From Cylindrotheca closterium (Eukaryota > Bacillariophyta > Bacillariophyceae > Bacillariales > Bacillariaceae), in NCBI GenBank assembly GCA_933822405.4, contig CAKOGP040001113.1, forward strand, positions 62,001 through 126,000: a stretch of DNA of 64,000 bases, given 5' to 3'. This document shows positions 19,289 through 29,307 of the stretch, one piece after another. How positions within the stretch are numbered: the first letter of the stretch is position 1; every line of letters starts with the position of its first letter. The notes below the pieces were generated by a model, which did not search any database, had not been told where the DNA came from, and worked only from the letters and a program-made list of their open reading frames with translations. Made by a program: the position numbers and the translations under genes.

Positions 19289-21014
19289 TTATACTGTGTG
19301 GCATCGATGTTTCGAAGGAAAAGTGCTTGGTCGTGCTTTGTCGATATAGCTTCCGTATACACCGCAGTTTGGGATCAGAAAAATTTGGAGATCCAAGATT
19401 TCAAAGGTTTTGGTCATCAACTTGTTGTCGAAATACGTTGGGCTTCTGATGTAATCACATTGAACAAAATAGTGGCCGTTCAACGCTTCATAGCGATCAA
19501 AACGGGCTATTTCCACACGTGCACCGCCAAATTTCAGAATACTCTCTGAGACATTTAGACCAACTGGCGACATTCGCGATCTAAATACTCTTAAATAACT
19601 AGACAGTCAAGCAAAAAAGGCCAGAACTGCCAAAAGAGAATATCAGCTCACATGTTATATTATATTTCTGTGACACGAACAGATGCAGCAGTGACAGAAG
19701 TCATGGCACGAGGCGACGTTGAAGCGGAGATAAGCTATACTACTGTAGCGTTCCTCATTGCTTGAATGAGTCATTGACTCATTCTGCCTGTCAAAGAGCT
19801 AGCTATACTCGAATCCTCTCTCCATGGATACTATGCCTTCATGATGGACTGTCTGATGAAGAAGCACGTGCCTTGGATCTGGACAATTCACGAGTTCCTA
19901 TCGATGACTTGCGCAGACATGCAGAGCTCCAAACTCGTTTCATCACTACCAAGGAATCAGCGACTACTATGTGACAATCAGACGCCCCACAGGAATGATA
20001 CGGGACGACGGACAACGATTGATTTCATCGGCTTGCCATCATCATCAGACTCCAATGGAACTCGGAAATTTGAAAGAAGACAATAAGAATTACCATCGGC
20101 TTCCTCGTCAAGAAGATAGTAATACTCTTGCCTATAGACTATATAAGAAACAGCTGATTTATGTTTCGATTTTATTGATTTTTATGTTTGATCATTGTGT
20201 TCTTGTTTCTTTTCTTTTCTTTGAATTTGTTTTTTTAATTCAACGATATGTTTTGATATGTTTGGTGAACATGTCTTCGACAACTGATGTGTCATTTGTG
20301 CTGTGCATTCTCTTCTTGAATATGTGCACTGTGGCTCGATTTTGTCTTGACCGGTAGCTTGAATATGAATTTGACAACTGATGTGTCGTTTGGACCGTTT
20401 TTGAAGAATGCACTGTGGCTCGACTTTGGCTCGTCTGTAGACTTGGATGTAGTATGGTGTTTTGTATTCCTTGCTTCACACACCGGTCCGAAGCTTGACT
20501 ACTGCAACTATCATTTCATAGACGTGTTGCGCAGAAGCACGGTACTGTAGCGGTGGAAAGGAAATGAGCAGTGGCTCTCTTTTGGAGCAGAAACAAGGGT
20601 TTTCCAATAGCCTTGACTGTAGCCCTGGATGTAGAATGGTGTATTGTATGCCTTCCTTTACACATCGGTATGAAAGCTTTACTACTGCAACTATCATTTC
20701 ATAGACATGTTGCGTAGAAGCAAGGTACCAGTAGCGGTGGAAAGGACATGAGTAGTGCGGCTCTCTTTTGGAGCAGGATAAGGCAGGTTTTTCGAATAGG
20801 CCGCAACCACAAGGGTCTTTCACGGAAGCATCCTCCTCTTTCAGGGTCCTTTAACATAGTCAGTTGCGATTGCAAAGTGTTGGCCAACATTTTTCTGACA
20901 AATCAAGGACACTGAAAAGAAGAAGATTGGTTCGAGAAAAGATCAAAGTGGAAGTGGTGGGTGTGTTCTCATAGGTAGAGAAGCAGGGCCTGCTTGAGCA
21001 AGCGATCGAAAGCT
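19289..21014. other. long intergenic region without a supported gene
   Basis: Several short frames occur (for example 19762-19974) but none is convincing. It contains two diverged copies of a ~90-bp segment (about 20280-20345 and 20376-20430, both ending actgtggctcga) and a 182-bp-period duplication described separately. Confidence 0.6.
20437..20776. repeat. diverged tandem duplication, period about 182 bp
   Basis: 20437-20590 and 20619-20776 share the order gtag-ctggatgtag-atggtg, ctactgcaactatcatttca, tagac(g/a)tgttgcg, agtagcggtggaaagg and ctctcttttggagcag. No open frame is conserved between the copies, so the repeat appears non-coding. Confidence 0.85.
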
Positions 21015-22457
21015 CTATTCTTGGCTGAGCAAGGTTGTCTCATCGTTGCTTCGTCGAATGACAGCCCATTCCCATTCGGTTTGAAACAAATTAATTCGAG
21101 TCCCAGGTATTTGTGCCTCGAGACGGAACGAGCGTTCAGTTCGCTCTCTCATCTCCTTGAACTTCTGGTCATATCGCTTCTTTGCCATCTTGCGCTTGTA
21201 AGATCCAATAATTGTTTTACCAGACGATGGTGGGTTGGTTCTTTGAGGACCTTGGCCAAGGTAATCACACCCGACCTTGAGGCAGAAATTCGGCAGTACC
21301 ACAACCCAATAGTACTTGACTTTGCCAGGATACTGTTCAAGCATTCCCTGGACTGCAAGCTTGACAAGACTAGTCATGGTGCAGCTCACAATAGAAAGAG
21401 CCGAGATCCACATGCAAACCCAGCTTGAAAGTGCAGAGATCAAATCAGTAAAGACTCGGACCACGGGCTTGGTCGTTTCAATGCTTCGCTGGAGGGTAAG
21501 GTTGGCAAGATTCATCATGACGCAGATGAAACTTGCAAGTGTCCAGAGCAAGAGGAAGATCAAGTCAGCAAAGACTGGGACACACGTCTTAAGAGTAAGC
21601 TTGAAAAAACCTGTCATGATGCGGGTCAAGCTGGAAAGTGTCGAGGTCATGGCCGTTCCAAATGAGTAGATTGGAAGAATAGATGGCGACCATGGCATCA
21701 TGTTTCCCTCAGAGCTGAAGGTTTGGTTCATGGGAAGATTGAGGACTTCTTGGCCCACAAATGCAAAGACAGGTGTGATGCAATGGGCCAAGGCTTCTGC
21801 ACAAACTTTGATGATCAAGTCTTGCGGACCAAAGGGAACCAAGTCGCTTGAGCCAAGAATGACCAGGTCGGTACAGGTAGAAACTCTGAGCACCAATTCT
21901 CGTGCAGCAAAGAGTACCAAGGATCGTGTTGCTCTCACGACGATGGCTCGTGTGGCTCTGACAATGATGGCTCGTGTGGCCATAAGGACCAGATCGCGTG
22001 GAGCTCGGACAATGAGCTGTAGATAGGTTTCGCTGGTTGGAAGAGCAAAGATTTGGCTGTTGAGAACGGTGGCGTTGCCAATAAAGCTCTTGATTATGTT
22101 GGTGATCCCTCCAATAGCATCGGAAACGGTTCGACCGACTGCAGCAATGGAAATGGATCCGAAGATGGCTCGGACGCCTGCAACAATGGTGGTGGTTTGG
22201 GTGGCGATGACACTGTGGACTGCTGGTGCAACTGCAACTCGACTGATGAGCTGCTGAGCAATGACAGGCATGGCGGCGACGAGCATGACAATCAGAGTCA
22301 ACGCAAGTGGCATGGTGATGGTGTTGATGATGGTGTTGATGATGTTGTTGTTCATGAAGATGAAGGAGAACATCGTTGCGATAAAGTTGTTTGTTTGCTG
22401 GTAAGGAATAAGTTCGATATCACACACAAAAGCTTGATGCTTTGTTTTTATGAGCAT
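21015..22457 (-). CDS. hydrophobic protein with internal RATR-type repeats, unknown function
   Basis: 480 codons open; the ATG at 22373 (MFSFIFMNNN) is an alternative start that places the first hydrophobic segment (MPLALTLIVMLVAAMPVIA) nearer the N-terminus. Several hydrophobic stretches follow (IVAGVRAIFGSISIAA, DLIFLLLWTLASFICVMM, WVCMWISALSIVSC). Between them lies a short-period repeat of Arg-Ala-Thr-Arg with Ile/Val/Leu (VRATRAIIVRATRAIVVRAT). The C-terminus is basic and hydrophilic. It may be a multi-pass membrane protein. No known family was recognised, and the low-complexity make-up lowers certainty that the whole frame is coding. Confidence 0.55.
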   Translation of the reverse strand: MLIKTKHQAFVCDIELIPYQQTNNFIATMFSFIFMNNNIINTIINTITMPLALTLIVMLVAAMPVIAQQLISRVAVAPAVHSVIATQTTTIVAGVRAIFGSISIAAVGRTVSDAIGGITNIIKSFIGNATVLNSQIFALPTSETYLQLIVRAPRDLVLMATRAIIVRATRAIVVRATRSLVLFAARELVLRVSTCTDLVILGSSDLVPFGPQDLIIKVCAEALAHCITPVFAFVGQEVLNLPMNQTFSSEGNMMPWSPSILPIYSFGTAMTSTLSSLTRIMTGFFKLTLKTCVPVFADLIFLLLWTLASFICVMMNLANLTLQRSIETTKPVVRVFTDLISALSSWVCMWISALSIVSCTMTSLVKLAVQGMLEQYPGKVKYYWVVVLPNFCLKVGCDYLGQGPQRTNPPSSGKTIIGSYKRKMAKKRYDQKFKEMRERTERSFRLEAQIPGTRINLFQTEWEWAVIRRSNDETTLLSQE

Positions 22458-23184
22458 TTCTGAGTGAATTCAAGATTGCAGCACGGTCTTGGAAAGAAAC
22501 GGGTTGAAATCGTTTTCATCGTGGAAACACGCTCACGGTCGCTAAAAGAAACGACTTTCATTTCGCCTGCTGGAATTTCTTAATGAAGCAATCCGAAGTC
22601 GGCCGTGTTCTTCGATCATGCCTTTATTCAGCTTTTGAAGGCGATGGCGCCTGCATAATGGGATGGACGCAAAAGCTTCATCATCATTGTCAACTCTTTT
22701 CAATGCAGTTTTTAAATTTTGGTCCGCTCATCGTATACCGTACAGTACCAGGTCGACGCGATGAAAAAAAAAAAAACTTGGTTTGGAGACGATCGACTAC
22801 TGCGACTAGATTTAATTTGCAAGTCTTGGAAGCTACAACTAAACACTACGGTAGGTGCTGATACATCGGCTATTCTATTGTACTCGACTTTTCCTCAATT
22901 TTCCCCTCGTAGTCTCAAAGGTCACGAGGTATCCAGGATGAATGAGTGCAGTCTCATGTTGTCCCCTATATATATCCCCGTTTCGTCAGTCACCATTCTC
23001 ATACGTCCCCATAAGTTAGAGAGTAGGTTTCATCATAATGATAGAAAACCGTTCTCTGTCAATAGTCAGCATATTTGAATAGCTTAGAGCGTTGCTATGT
23101 GGAAACTGATTCAACCGAACAACAAGCAGAAATGTGCTGTGTGCCCTAATTGCACCCCTATTATAGATCACATACTGTTTCCAA
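22458..23184. other. intergenic, no supported gene
   Basis: Only short frames without protein-like features are present. A poly-A tract lies at about 22765-22776. Confidence 0.5.
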
Positions 23185-24537
23185 TCACAATTCACCCTCG
23201 CCAGAGGCTTTCGTTCGCTCGGAAGCACGGCATCCGTCATCGCATCTCTCAAAAATGGATAGCTCAAAGTCAGATGAAGCTGCACTTCTAGTCCGCATCT
23301 CAAAAATATCCCCTGAAATCCGTCGAACTAATCGAAATGTGCCGTCACTTGGTGGGTGCACTGGTTCGACTTTGCTATGTACCAAAAGCGCCAATGCTGG
23401 TGGTTTATCGGCTTCGGAATGTAGTAAAATATCCAGTGTTTGCCATAGTGGTGCGTCTGGATGATCAGTGTCTACAAAGAAGGACAAGAGGGACGATCCA
23501 AGGACCAAGGAGAACCCTTCTTCAGAGCTTTCACCAAAGTGTGATTGTTTCAACTGCTGCACTTGATCCATATCAAAATGGTCCATTCTTTGAACCTTGA
23601 TGGCTTCCGTCAAACTATTGGCAGCGATATTTGCCGTATTTAGCGCCAAGGCCCGCAACGAATTGTCAGTCGCAATGACAAGTGGTGGCCCTGAATGTTC
23701 AACTTCAGAGTTCAATGTCAAGGTGGCCATGGCCAAGGCTATACTAGAGGCACCAAGACCAGATCCAAGTTCAATGGCTATGGGATCATTTGCCGGTCTC
23801 TTCGTCAGGATAGATTCAAGTTCGGGAATGCCGCATTTGACCGGAGCGGCAACGCAAAGGGCAAGGAAATACCCTGCAGGCCACTGGACTGTTGACACAT
23901 CAAATGGGCGTAAGAAGCCATCTTGTTCTAGTGCAATGAATCGCATTTCATAATCGTCAAAGGTGAGTCGTAATCGAATAGCAAGTTCTCGCAGAACTGG
24001 CAACCGCAAATGGGATGGTGAACCTTCAAAGAATTCACAGCAGACTGGTATTCCGTCTGGAAAGCATTCGCCAAGTTGCTCAGGCGACCGATTGGGAGAC
24101 GAGTACTCCCAAAGACTTGAGCAGCACTTTTCCCAATAGTCACCCACTACCAGTGTTTCGATATCCACAATGCTGCATATCCAAGCGTCATCAATCGTAG
24201 CTTGTGCGCGATCCGACTTTAACGATGGCGTGAGTAACTGTTGAAAGCCGTCTTCTTCTTTTTCTAATATCTCTAGTAGCATATCCGCTTCTTGAATGTA
24301 TGCTTTGGACACCTGCTTTTCGCAGGTTGGCGGTAGAGTTTGTGCCAACGACCTTGCCGCCGATAACCGAGCATCCTTGACGAACTGCTGAATGGCATTG
24401 GCAGCATCCGTGCAAGACATTGTCGTCATGCTTTCTGTCTTGGACAATAAGGAGGACCAGCCATTCAAGTCATCACCATTGACAACAAGAGCCTTTCCGA
24501 GGAGCACCAACATCCAAAAGCGCATGAGAATCCACAT
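23185..24537 (-). CDS. signal-peptide-bearing METTL21/FAM86-type lysine methyltransferase-like protein
   Basis: 450 aa. The SAM-binding seven-beta-strand fold is indicated by motif I IELGSGLGASSIALA (255-269), the acidic end of strand 2 (VIATDNS, 287-293) followed by LALNTANIAANS (297-308), and a motif IV-like LVLGSSLLSFFVD. Before motif I, DVSTVQWPAGYFLA (213-226) matches the TWP/LWPAG block of the Methyltransf_16 family, which methylates protein lysines. Residues 1-20 (MWILMRFWMLVLLGKALVVN) look like a signal peptide, and residues 40-170 are a Cys-containing helical region. Secretory or plastid routing would be unusual because most family members are cytosolic. Substrate is unknown. Confidence 0.7.
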   Translation of the reverse strand: MWILMRFWMLVLLGKALVVNGDDLNGWSSLLSKTESMTTMSCTDAANAIQQFVKDARLSAARSLAQTLPPTCEKQVSKAYIQEADMLLEILEKEEDGFQQLLTPSLKSDRAQATIDDAWICSIVDIETLVVGDYWEKCCSSLWEYSSPNRSPEQLGECFPDGIPVCCEFFEGSPSHLRLPVLRELAIRLRLTFDDYEMRFIALEQDGFLRPFDVSTVQWPAGYFLALCVAAPVKCGIPELESILTKRPANDPIAIELGSGLGASSIALAMATLTLNSEVEHSGPPLVIATDNSLRALALNTANIAANSLTEAIKVQRMDHFDMDQVQQLKQSHFGESSEEGFSLVLGSSLLSFFVDTDHPDAPLWQTLDILLHSEADKPPALALLVHSKVEPVHPPSDGTFRLVRRISGDIFEMRTRSAASSDFELSIFERCDDGCRASERTKASGEGEL

Positions 24538-24842
24538 TTCCCATTAACAAGCCTGCCTTCGAGGTCATTTTCAATTTTTGTGGCTGTGAGTTATCATTAT
24601 ACGATGATGATGACTGGTCGGTTTAGTCGACTTTGTGATTGCATGGTGCTTTCTCCAGTCAGTCAAATTAGTCGAATCCTTCATTCATACTGTATATGCT
24701 ACCGGTATGATATGTGCGATTGCCAATAATATATACACTACTAGAGCTAGTCTATCAGCAGTATTTCTTATCCATTCTATCATAACAGACTTTTATTATA
24801 ATAATAATTATTATTCGTCCTAGGACTAGACCCTTTTTTCAG
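24538..24842. other. intergenic between two minus-strand genes
   Basis: AT-rich, including a taataataattattatt stretch near 24798-24815. No gene is supported. It would hold the promoter of the methyltransferase gene and the 3' end of nothing else. Confidence 0.4.
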
Positions 24843-26290
24843 CTAGGAACTTTTCTTGAGCCGCTCCTTCTTTTTCTTTTCCAAGATTTTTTCCCTCTTG
24901 TCTTTTCGTCGTGCCCTGTGCTTGGCTTCTATCGATCCTACAAACCGCGATACCAACGAACCAGAGCTTTGCTGATGGTCTTGATCTTTGGTATAACTGA
25001 CTCGTTCTCGTTTCAAGCGACGTGGCTCCATGGCCAATCGACCGGGGGATGGGGCGGCGGCTTCCTTACTATTGCTACCAGTACTTTTCGTGTCCACAAC
25101 GACGCCATCAAAATTTGATACTCGGGTCCTTGTTGTTGTTTCTTCTGGTTCCTCTTCTTCTTCTTCCGATTCTTCCTCAATGGAATATTTATGATATTGA
25201 TTGCTATCCGACGTTGTGGTGGACATTGTATTCAACGACGCCGTACTTTCTCTTGTCGAAGACGATGGAGGAATTTCCAAATCCATATTGGCCGAGTGAA
25301 AACTTTCTTCTCGTTGTCTTGGTGGTATGGACCGCCGACTTTGATGATGGGCGTTGCTGTCATAAAATATATCTCCACTACTACCGCTAGTACTACTAGT
25401 ACTAGTAGTACTGACAGTTCTAGCAGTACTAGAAAAGGAGGAGCTGGGTGGTGGATGATTGATTTGCCGTCCACTCATCGAGTGCGTCACGAGTCGCACA
25501 TTTTTGGAGTCTTTCAACAATGGTGACGACGAATTGGTCGTTTCTATTTCTTCTTCAAATTCTTCTTCTTCATTTTCGACTACTTCTTGCACAATAACCT
25601 TTTCTTCTTGCCGTTTCAATTGTTTCATGAGCATTTCCAAGAGTTCCTTTGTTTTTTCGTCATCCAAATCTGCTTGATCTTCAATGGGCAATTGACGAAT
25701 CAACGATTTCAATTGATTCGTCACATCTTGTGGTTCTCGTTGTTCGAGTACTGGCTGCTGTTGTTGTTGTTGTTGCTGTTGTTGTTGCTGCTGTTGTTGT
25801 TGTACTACCGTCACCACCCGCTGTTGGGATCGTTCTTGGGACCATTGCAATCCTCCTTTTTGTTGTTGTGATTGTGATTGTGATTGTTGCACTTGTCGAC
25901 TCGTCAACACGACCGATGACTGTTGACCGCCATTCGCATTCCCATGATTACCAACAAGACCATTGCCCTGTTGTATCAATTTTTCCAATTCGGCACGATC
26001 TGCACTTGGAATCTTCTTGGCAATGGCAGTGAGCAATTGTACCGTTTGAGTCTCGTGGACTCCCACCTTTATACTAGCATCCCCTGGCAAGAGTCCCAAG
26101 GAAATGAGGTCCAATTCCAAAATGGTATAGTATTGCGCAATCGTCGCATCGAACGAAAGGTAGGCCCAAAACAAAAACATGCCATGATGATAAAAGGGAA
26201 TCCACCAAAAATATCGCAGTGCCTGAAACCCAATGGCCACCAAGGAATGCAAAATCCAATATTGCAAAATGTGCAATTGATGGTCCTTAT

Positions 26291-26322
<32 letters not shown>

Positions 26323-27254
26323 CTGGTGCTGTTGACATTTGTATTTTTGTTGTCCAAAGTGGACTTTCCAATGGGCAAGAGGAATTGTGAATATACCACT
26401 CCCAATCGTGTAAAGAGGGACGGCGTCAGCGGCAACAAGGTAAGCGCTGCTGGTACAATAATGGTACGGGATTCTTGCAAAATACCCAAAATGAGACTCT
26501 TCCAATACACTTCCAACAGATGCATAGTCACCAATAATTCCAAAAGTTGTTCGGCCCTGGTCGTCACCATTACTTTCCAAGTTTCTTGACTGACGGCCTC
26601 GGATAGTTTGGCATACCCTTGCAAAATGTAAGGTTTGGCCAAGGAGTGACAAAAGGAGGCTCCCGATGGAATCAGTAACAAATAAATCGTGAAAAAGAAA
26701 TTCCATTCGGCCATCCATTGATTCCGCAAGGCAATGCTGGATTGACGTTGAAAGATCACCAAGGCAAGTTGCAGTAGAACATGATCCAAGGCTTGTACCA
26801 AGGCATAGAGCGTCCAATATTGGACCCAATAGGAATGATCATTGCTATTGCTGTTGCTATTGTTGATGATAGTAGTGTCCAAGCTCGACACTATCGAGGA
26901 TGCCGTTGACTTGTTCTTCTTCTTCTTGTTGTTGCCATCGTTTGACGCAGTTGGATGACGTTCGTGATGCACACAAGCCAGGGTGGCCAAAAAGGGATAC
27001 CAAAAGTTCAACAAGGACAAACCCTTTCTAGTAACAAGTCTTAATAGAGATGAAAATACAGTTTTGGCCACCAGACAGGCTCCAGCAAAGTAGACGTGAT
27101 GCAACCATTCTTCTTTGCTAAGTTGTGGTTGTTGTGGTTGTTGTTGTTGTTGAATAGAAGCAGTAGCAGAAGAAGCAGCAGAAGAAGCAGCAGTAGTTCC
27201 CTTGGAGGACTTGGTCCACTTTAGCTGTTTGGTGGGGGAGGCTGGATGCATCAT
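24843..27254 (-). CDS. multi-TM protein with polyQ tract, possibly TB2/DP1/HVA22 (REEP)-related
   Basis: 803 aa from the ATG at 27254 (MMHPASPTKQ). The N-terminal half is a membrane region. One pair of segments (FWYPFLATLACVH and YWVQYWTLYALVQALDHV) and a later pair (LQYWILHSLVAIGFQALRYF and WWIPFYHHGMFLFWAYLSF) resemble the Y-W/WIPFY hairpins of HVA22/REEP proteins, which shape the tubular ER. Between them lie more TM segments. Asn/Lys runs, an Asn repeat and a long Gln run (about 25755-25803) mark low-complexity insertions. The C-terminal half is hydrophilic, with acidic blocks, Ser-rich segments and a strongly basic end (KHRARRKDKREKILEKKKK). The REEP relation is a weak, pattern-based suggestion. 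Confidence 0.6.
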
Positions 27255-27909
27255 CTTTTCATTGGGGACCAAAAGAAAGAATGAATGAAAAAACGACTAC
27301 AAGCGAGTGCGATGACTGACTGACTCCTCGTCTCTTTGCTTTCACACTAAATGCGATGATTCTGATCTATTGCCGATAGCAAAAAAGGATCTAATCTGAA
27401 GCAATCAAGCAATCAAGCAATCAAGGTTACTGTGCTGTATGTTTGACAGAAGAATTGCGATGACTTGTTTCTTCGCTTTTTTTCTTCCAACTACAGTACC
27501 GGTACGTTTTTGACTTTGGAGATCTCGTTTATATTTTCTTCTTGCACTCTCTCAACGTTCCTCACGTTATCCGTGTAGGTAGAAAACCTACCATAGAATA
27601 CCGGTCATTTTGGGGCTTGCGCTCCACAGTCTCTCTCCACTTCTCCTTTACTCGTCGATCCAATCGATCGAAAACATCATTCAAATCATAAACTGAAACT
27701 GAGGGCAGACGGACGACTGACTCATACGACTCACTGTTCCTTGTGGATACACGTGGAAAGACTTGGAGGACCCAAGATTTCTCATCGGATGACAGATGAA
27801 ATCAACAACATTAAAATACGTACATACATCACTTTGGCAATTAATCGTAGCAACCACAACAACGACACGAAGGACACACGGCCGTGAACCTCACAACACC
27901 AATAACAAC
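27255..27909. promoter_or_regulatory. divergent promoter region between the polyQ membrane gene and the plastid-targeted gene
   Basis: The two genes point away from each other, so this stretch must hold both promoters. It includes aagcaatc repeats at about 27399-27424 and two accggt motifs (27498-27503, 27600-27605). An in-frame ATG at 27796 upstream of the chosen start (27910) is possible but would bury the signal peptide. Confidence 0.45.
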
Positions 27910-29307
27910 ATGACAAGACATTTATCATCATTATTCCTCAGCGTTTCCCTGATTAGCGCTCTCTGTTGGAGGCCTTCTCAAGGATTTGACACGGTAGTAC
28001 GTCATTCATGCCATCCGCTGCTGCAACACAATCATCTGAACACACGATCGGAGACGACTTTCAATCGTCCGAATGATGTGACTATCAGGAATCATTGTCA
28101 TCAACGACTACAACAACAACAACAATATACATGTGGACCACAACTCAGTACTACCAGCAGTACCAGCAGTACCAGTACCAGTCTCTATGCTGCTCCTGAA
28201 TCATCATCATCATCCGATGAAAATCAATCGGAGGACGTAAATAACAACAACAGCAACAACAGCAACGACGACGACGACGACAACCTCCCAGCAACCACAG
28301 TATCCTTTCGCAAACGGTTGCGAAGAAAACTGAAACGAATCAGCAAGACGCTCATGATGGCATCCGCACTTTCCTTTGCTACGGTGACTACGATCCCCCG
28401 ACCCGCACACGCCAAGTTTTCACACGAATTGGGAGACGAACGAATCTTGAGTTTACGACCTGGAATCAATCCAGAGCAAGCGGAAAAGCTGGCCGAAGGT
28501 GAAATCCCGGAGGAGCTGGCTGGGACCAAAGGAAAGACCTTTCTGTCACCCACATCGTCTTCTTCGTCTGCTTCCAAAGAGGCGAATAAAGAAGCCCGCA
28601 AAAAGAAGGAACTTTCCAAAAATACCTTTGATTACGGAGATGAAGATGACGAAGAGAATGGTGATGCTTATGATTTAGAAGAAGAATACTTCTTGCAAGA
28701 ACAACAAGCCCAACGCAAACAAATGGGTTCTCCTGGACGAACGTCGGTCTCCCAATCGGACGCCAACCGCGCCAATGCCTTTGCCGCAAATACCAAATCG
28801 ACCTTTTCGGGAGTCGCCAAAAAGTCGACCAAGGAAAAGCAGCTCCAAACCATGAAAGTGGCGGTGGGGGGCTTTATCCCCACCTTTGGCGCCATGTTTG
28901 TCCGAGAATTTGTGCGACGGCGCAAGGAAGAAACCTACGTCCAAAAGGGATTGGAAATTCTCAAGGCCCAAAAGGCGGAATACTTTAACATTACCGATAC
29001 GAATAGCACGGAGGCAGATTCGGACATTGAAGACGAATTGAAGGATCTCAAGAATAAGGATGACGAGGATGATGATGACGAGGACGATGATGACGAGGAC
29101 GATGATGACGACGAGGACGAGGACGACGAAGATGAACCACCATCACTATCACGGCGCAAGCCCAAGCCCAAGGGACCAAGTGGAGGTGGTGACGGTAGTG
29201 GTGGTAGCGGTGGTGGCCGTAGTGGTGGAGGTGGTGGCGCAGATGGAGACGAAGGTCCAACTGCAGAGGATCTAAAGCGTTTGGGGGACATCTTTGACAA
29301 ATCGTAA
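27910..29307 (+). CDS. plastid-targeted membrane protein with acidic and Gly-rich C-terminus, unknown function
   Basis: 465 aa from the ATG at 27910 (MTRHLSSLFLSVSLISALCW). The signal peptide ends in a diatom plastid-type cleavage site with Phe (SQGF), followed by a Ser/Thr/Arg-rich transit region. A second hydrophobic stretch ends in AHA (MMASALSFATVTTIPRP, then AHAKF), like a thylakoid-lumen signal. The first 150 residues also hold Gln, Thr/Ser and Asp runs. One more hydrophobic segment (VAVGGFIPTFGAMFV) precedes a basic stretch. The C-terminal part is an Asp/Glu run (about 29055-29135) and then a Gly/Ser-rich segment ending in EDLKRLGDIFDKS. The targeting prediction is well supported by the motifs; the function is not known. 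An upstream in-frame ATG at 27796 is possible. Confidence 0.75.
   Translation: MTRHLSSLFLSVSLISALCWRPSQGFDTVVRHSCHPLLQHNHLNTRSETTFNRPNDVTIRNHCHQRLQQQQQYTCGPQLSTTSSTSSTSTSLYAAPESSSSSDENQSEDVNNNNSNNSNDDDDDNLPATTVSFRKRLRRKLKRISKTLMMASALSFATVTTIPRPAHAKFSHELGDERILSLRPGINPEQAEKLAEGEIPEELAGTKGKTFLSPTSSSSSASKEANKEARKKKELSKNTFDYGDEDDEENGDAYDLEEEYFLQEQQAQRKQMGSPGRTSVSQSDANRANAFAANTKSTFSGVAKKSTKEKQLQTMKVAVGGFIPTFGAMFVREFVRRRKEETYVQKGLEILKAQKAEYFNITDTNSTEADSDIEDELKDLKNKDDEDDDDEDDDDEDDDDDEDEDDEDEPPSLSRRKPKPKGPSGGGDGSGGSGGGRSGGGGGADGDEGPTAEDLKRLGDIFDKS

Noticed and set aside
19762..19974. Possible small gene (70 codons)
   Set aside because: Part of it looks protein-like (SDEEARALDLDNSRV), but it is short, has no domain and overlapping frames of equal length exist; kept out for lack of support.
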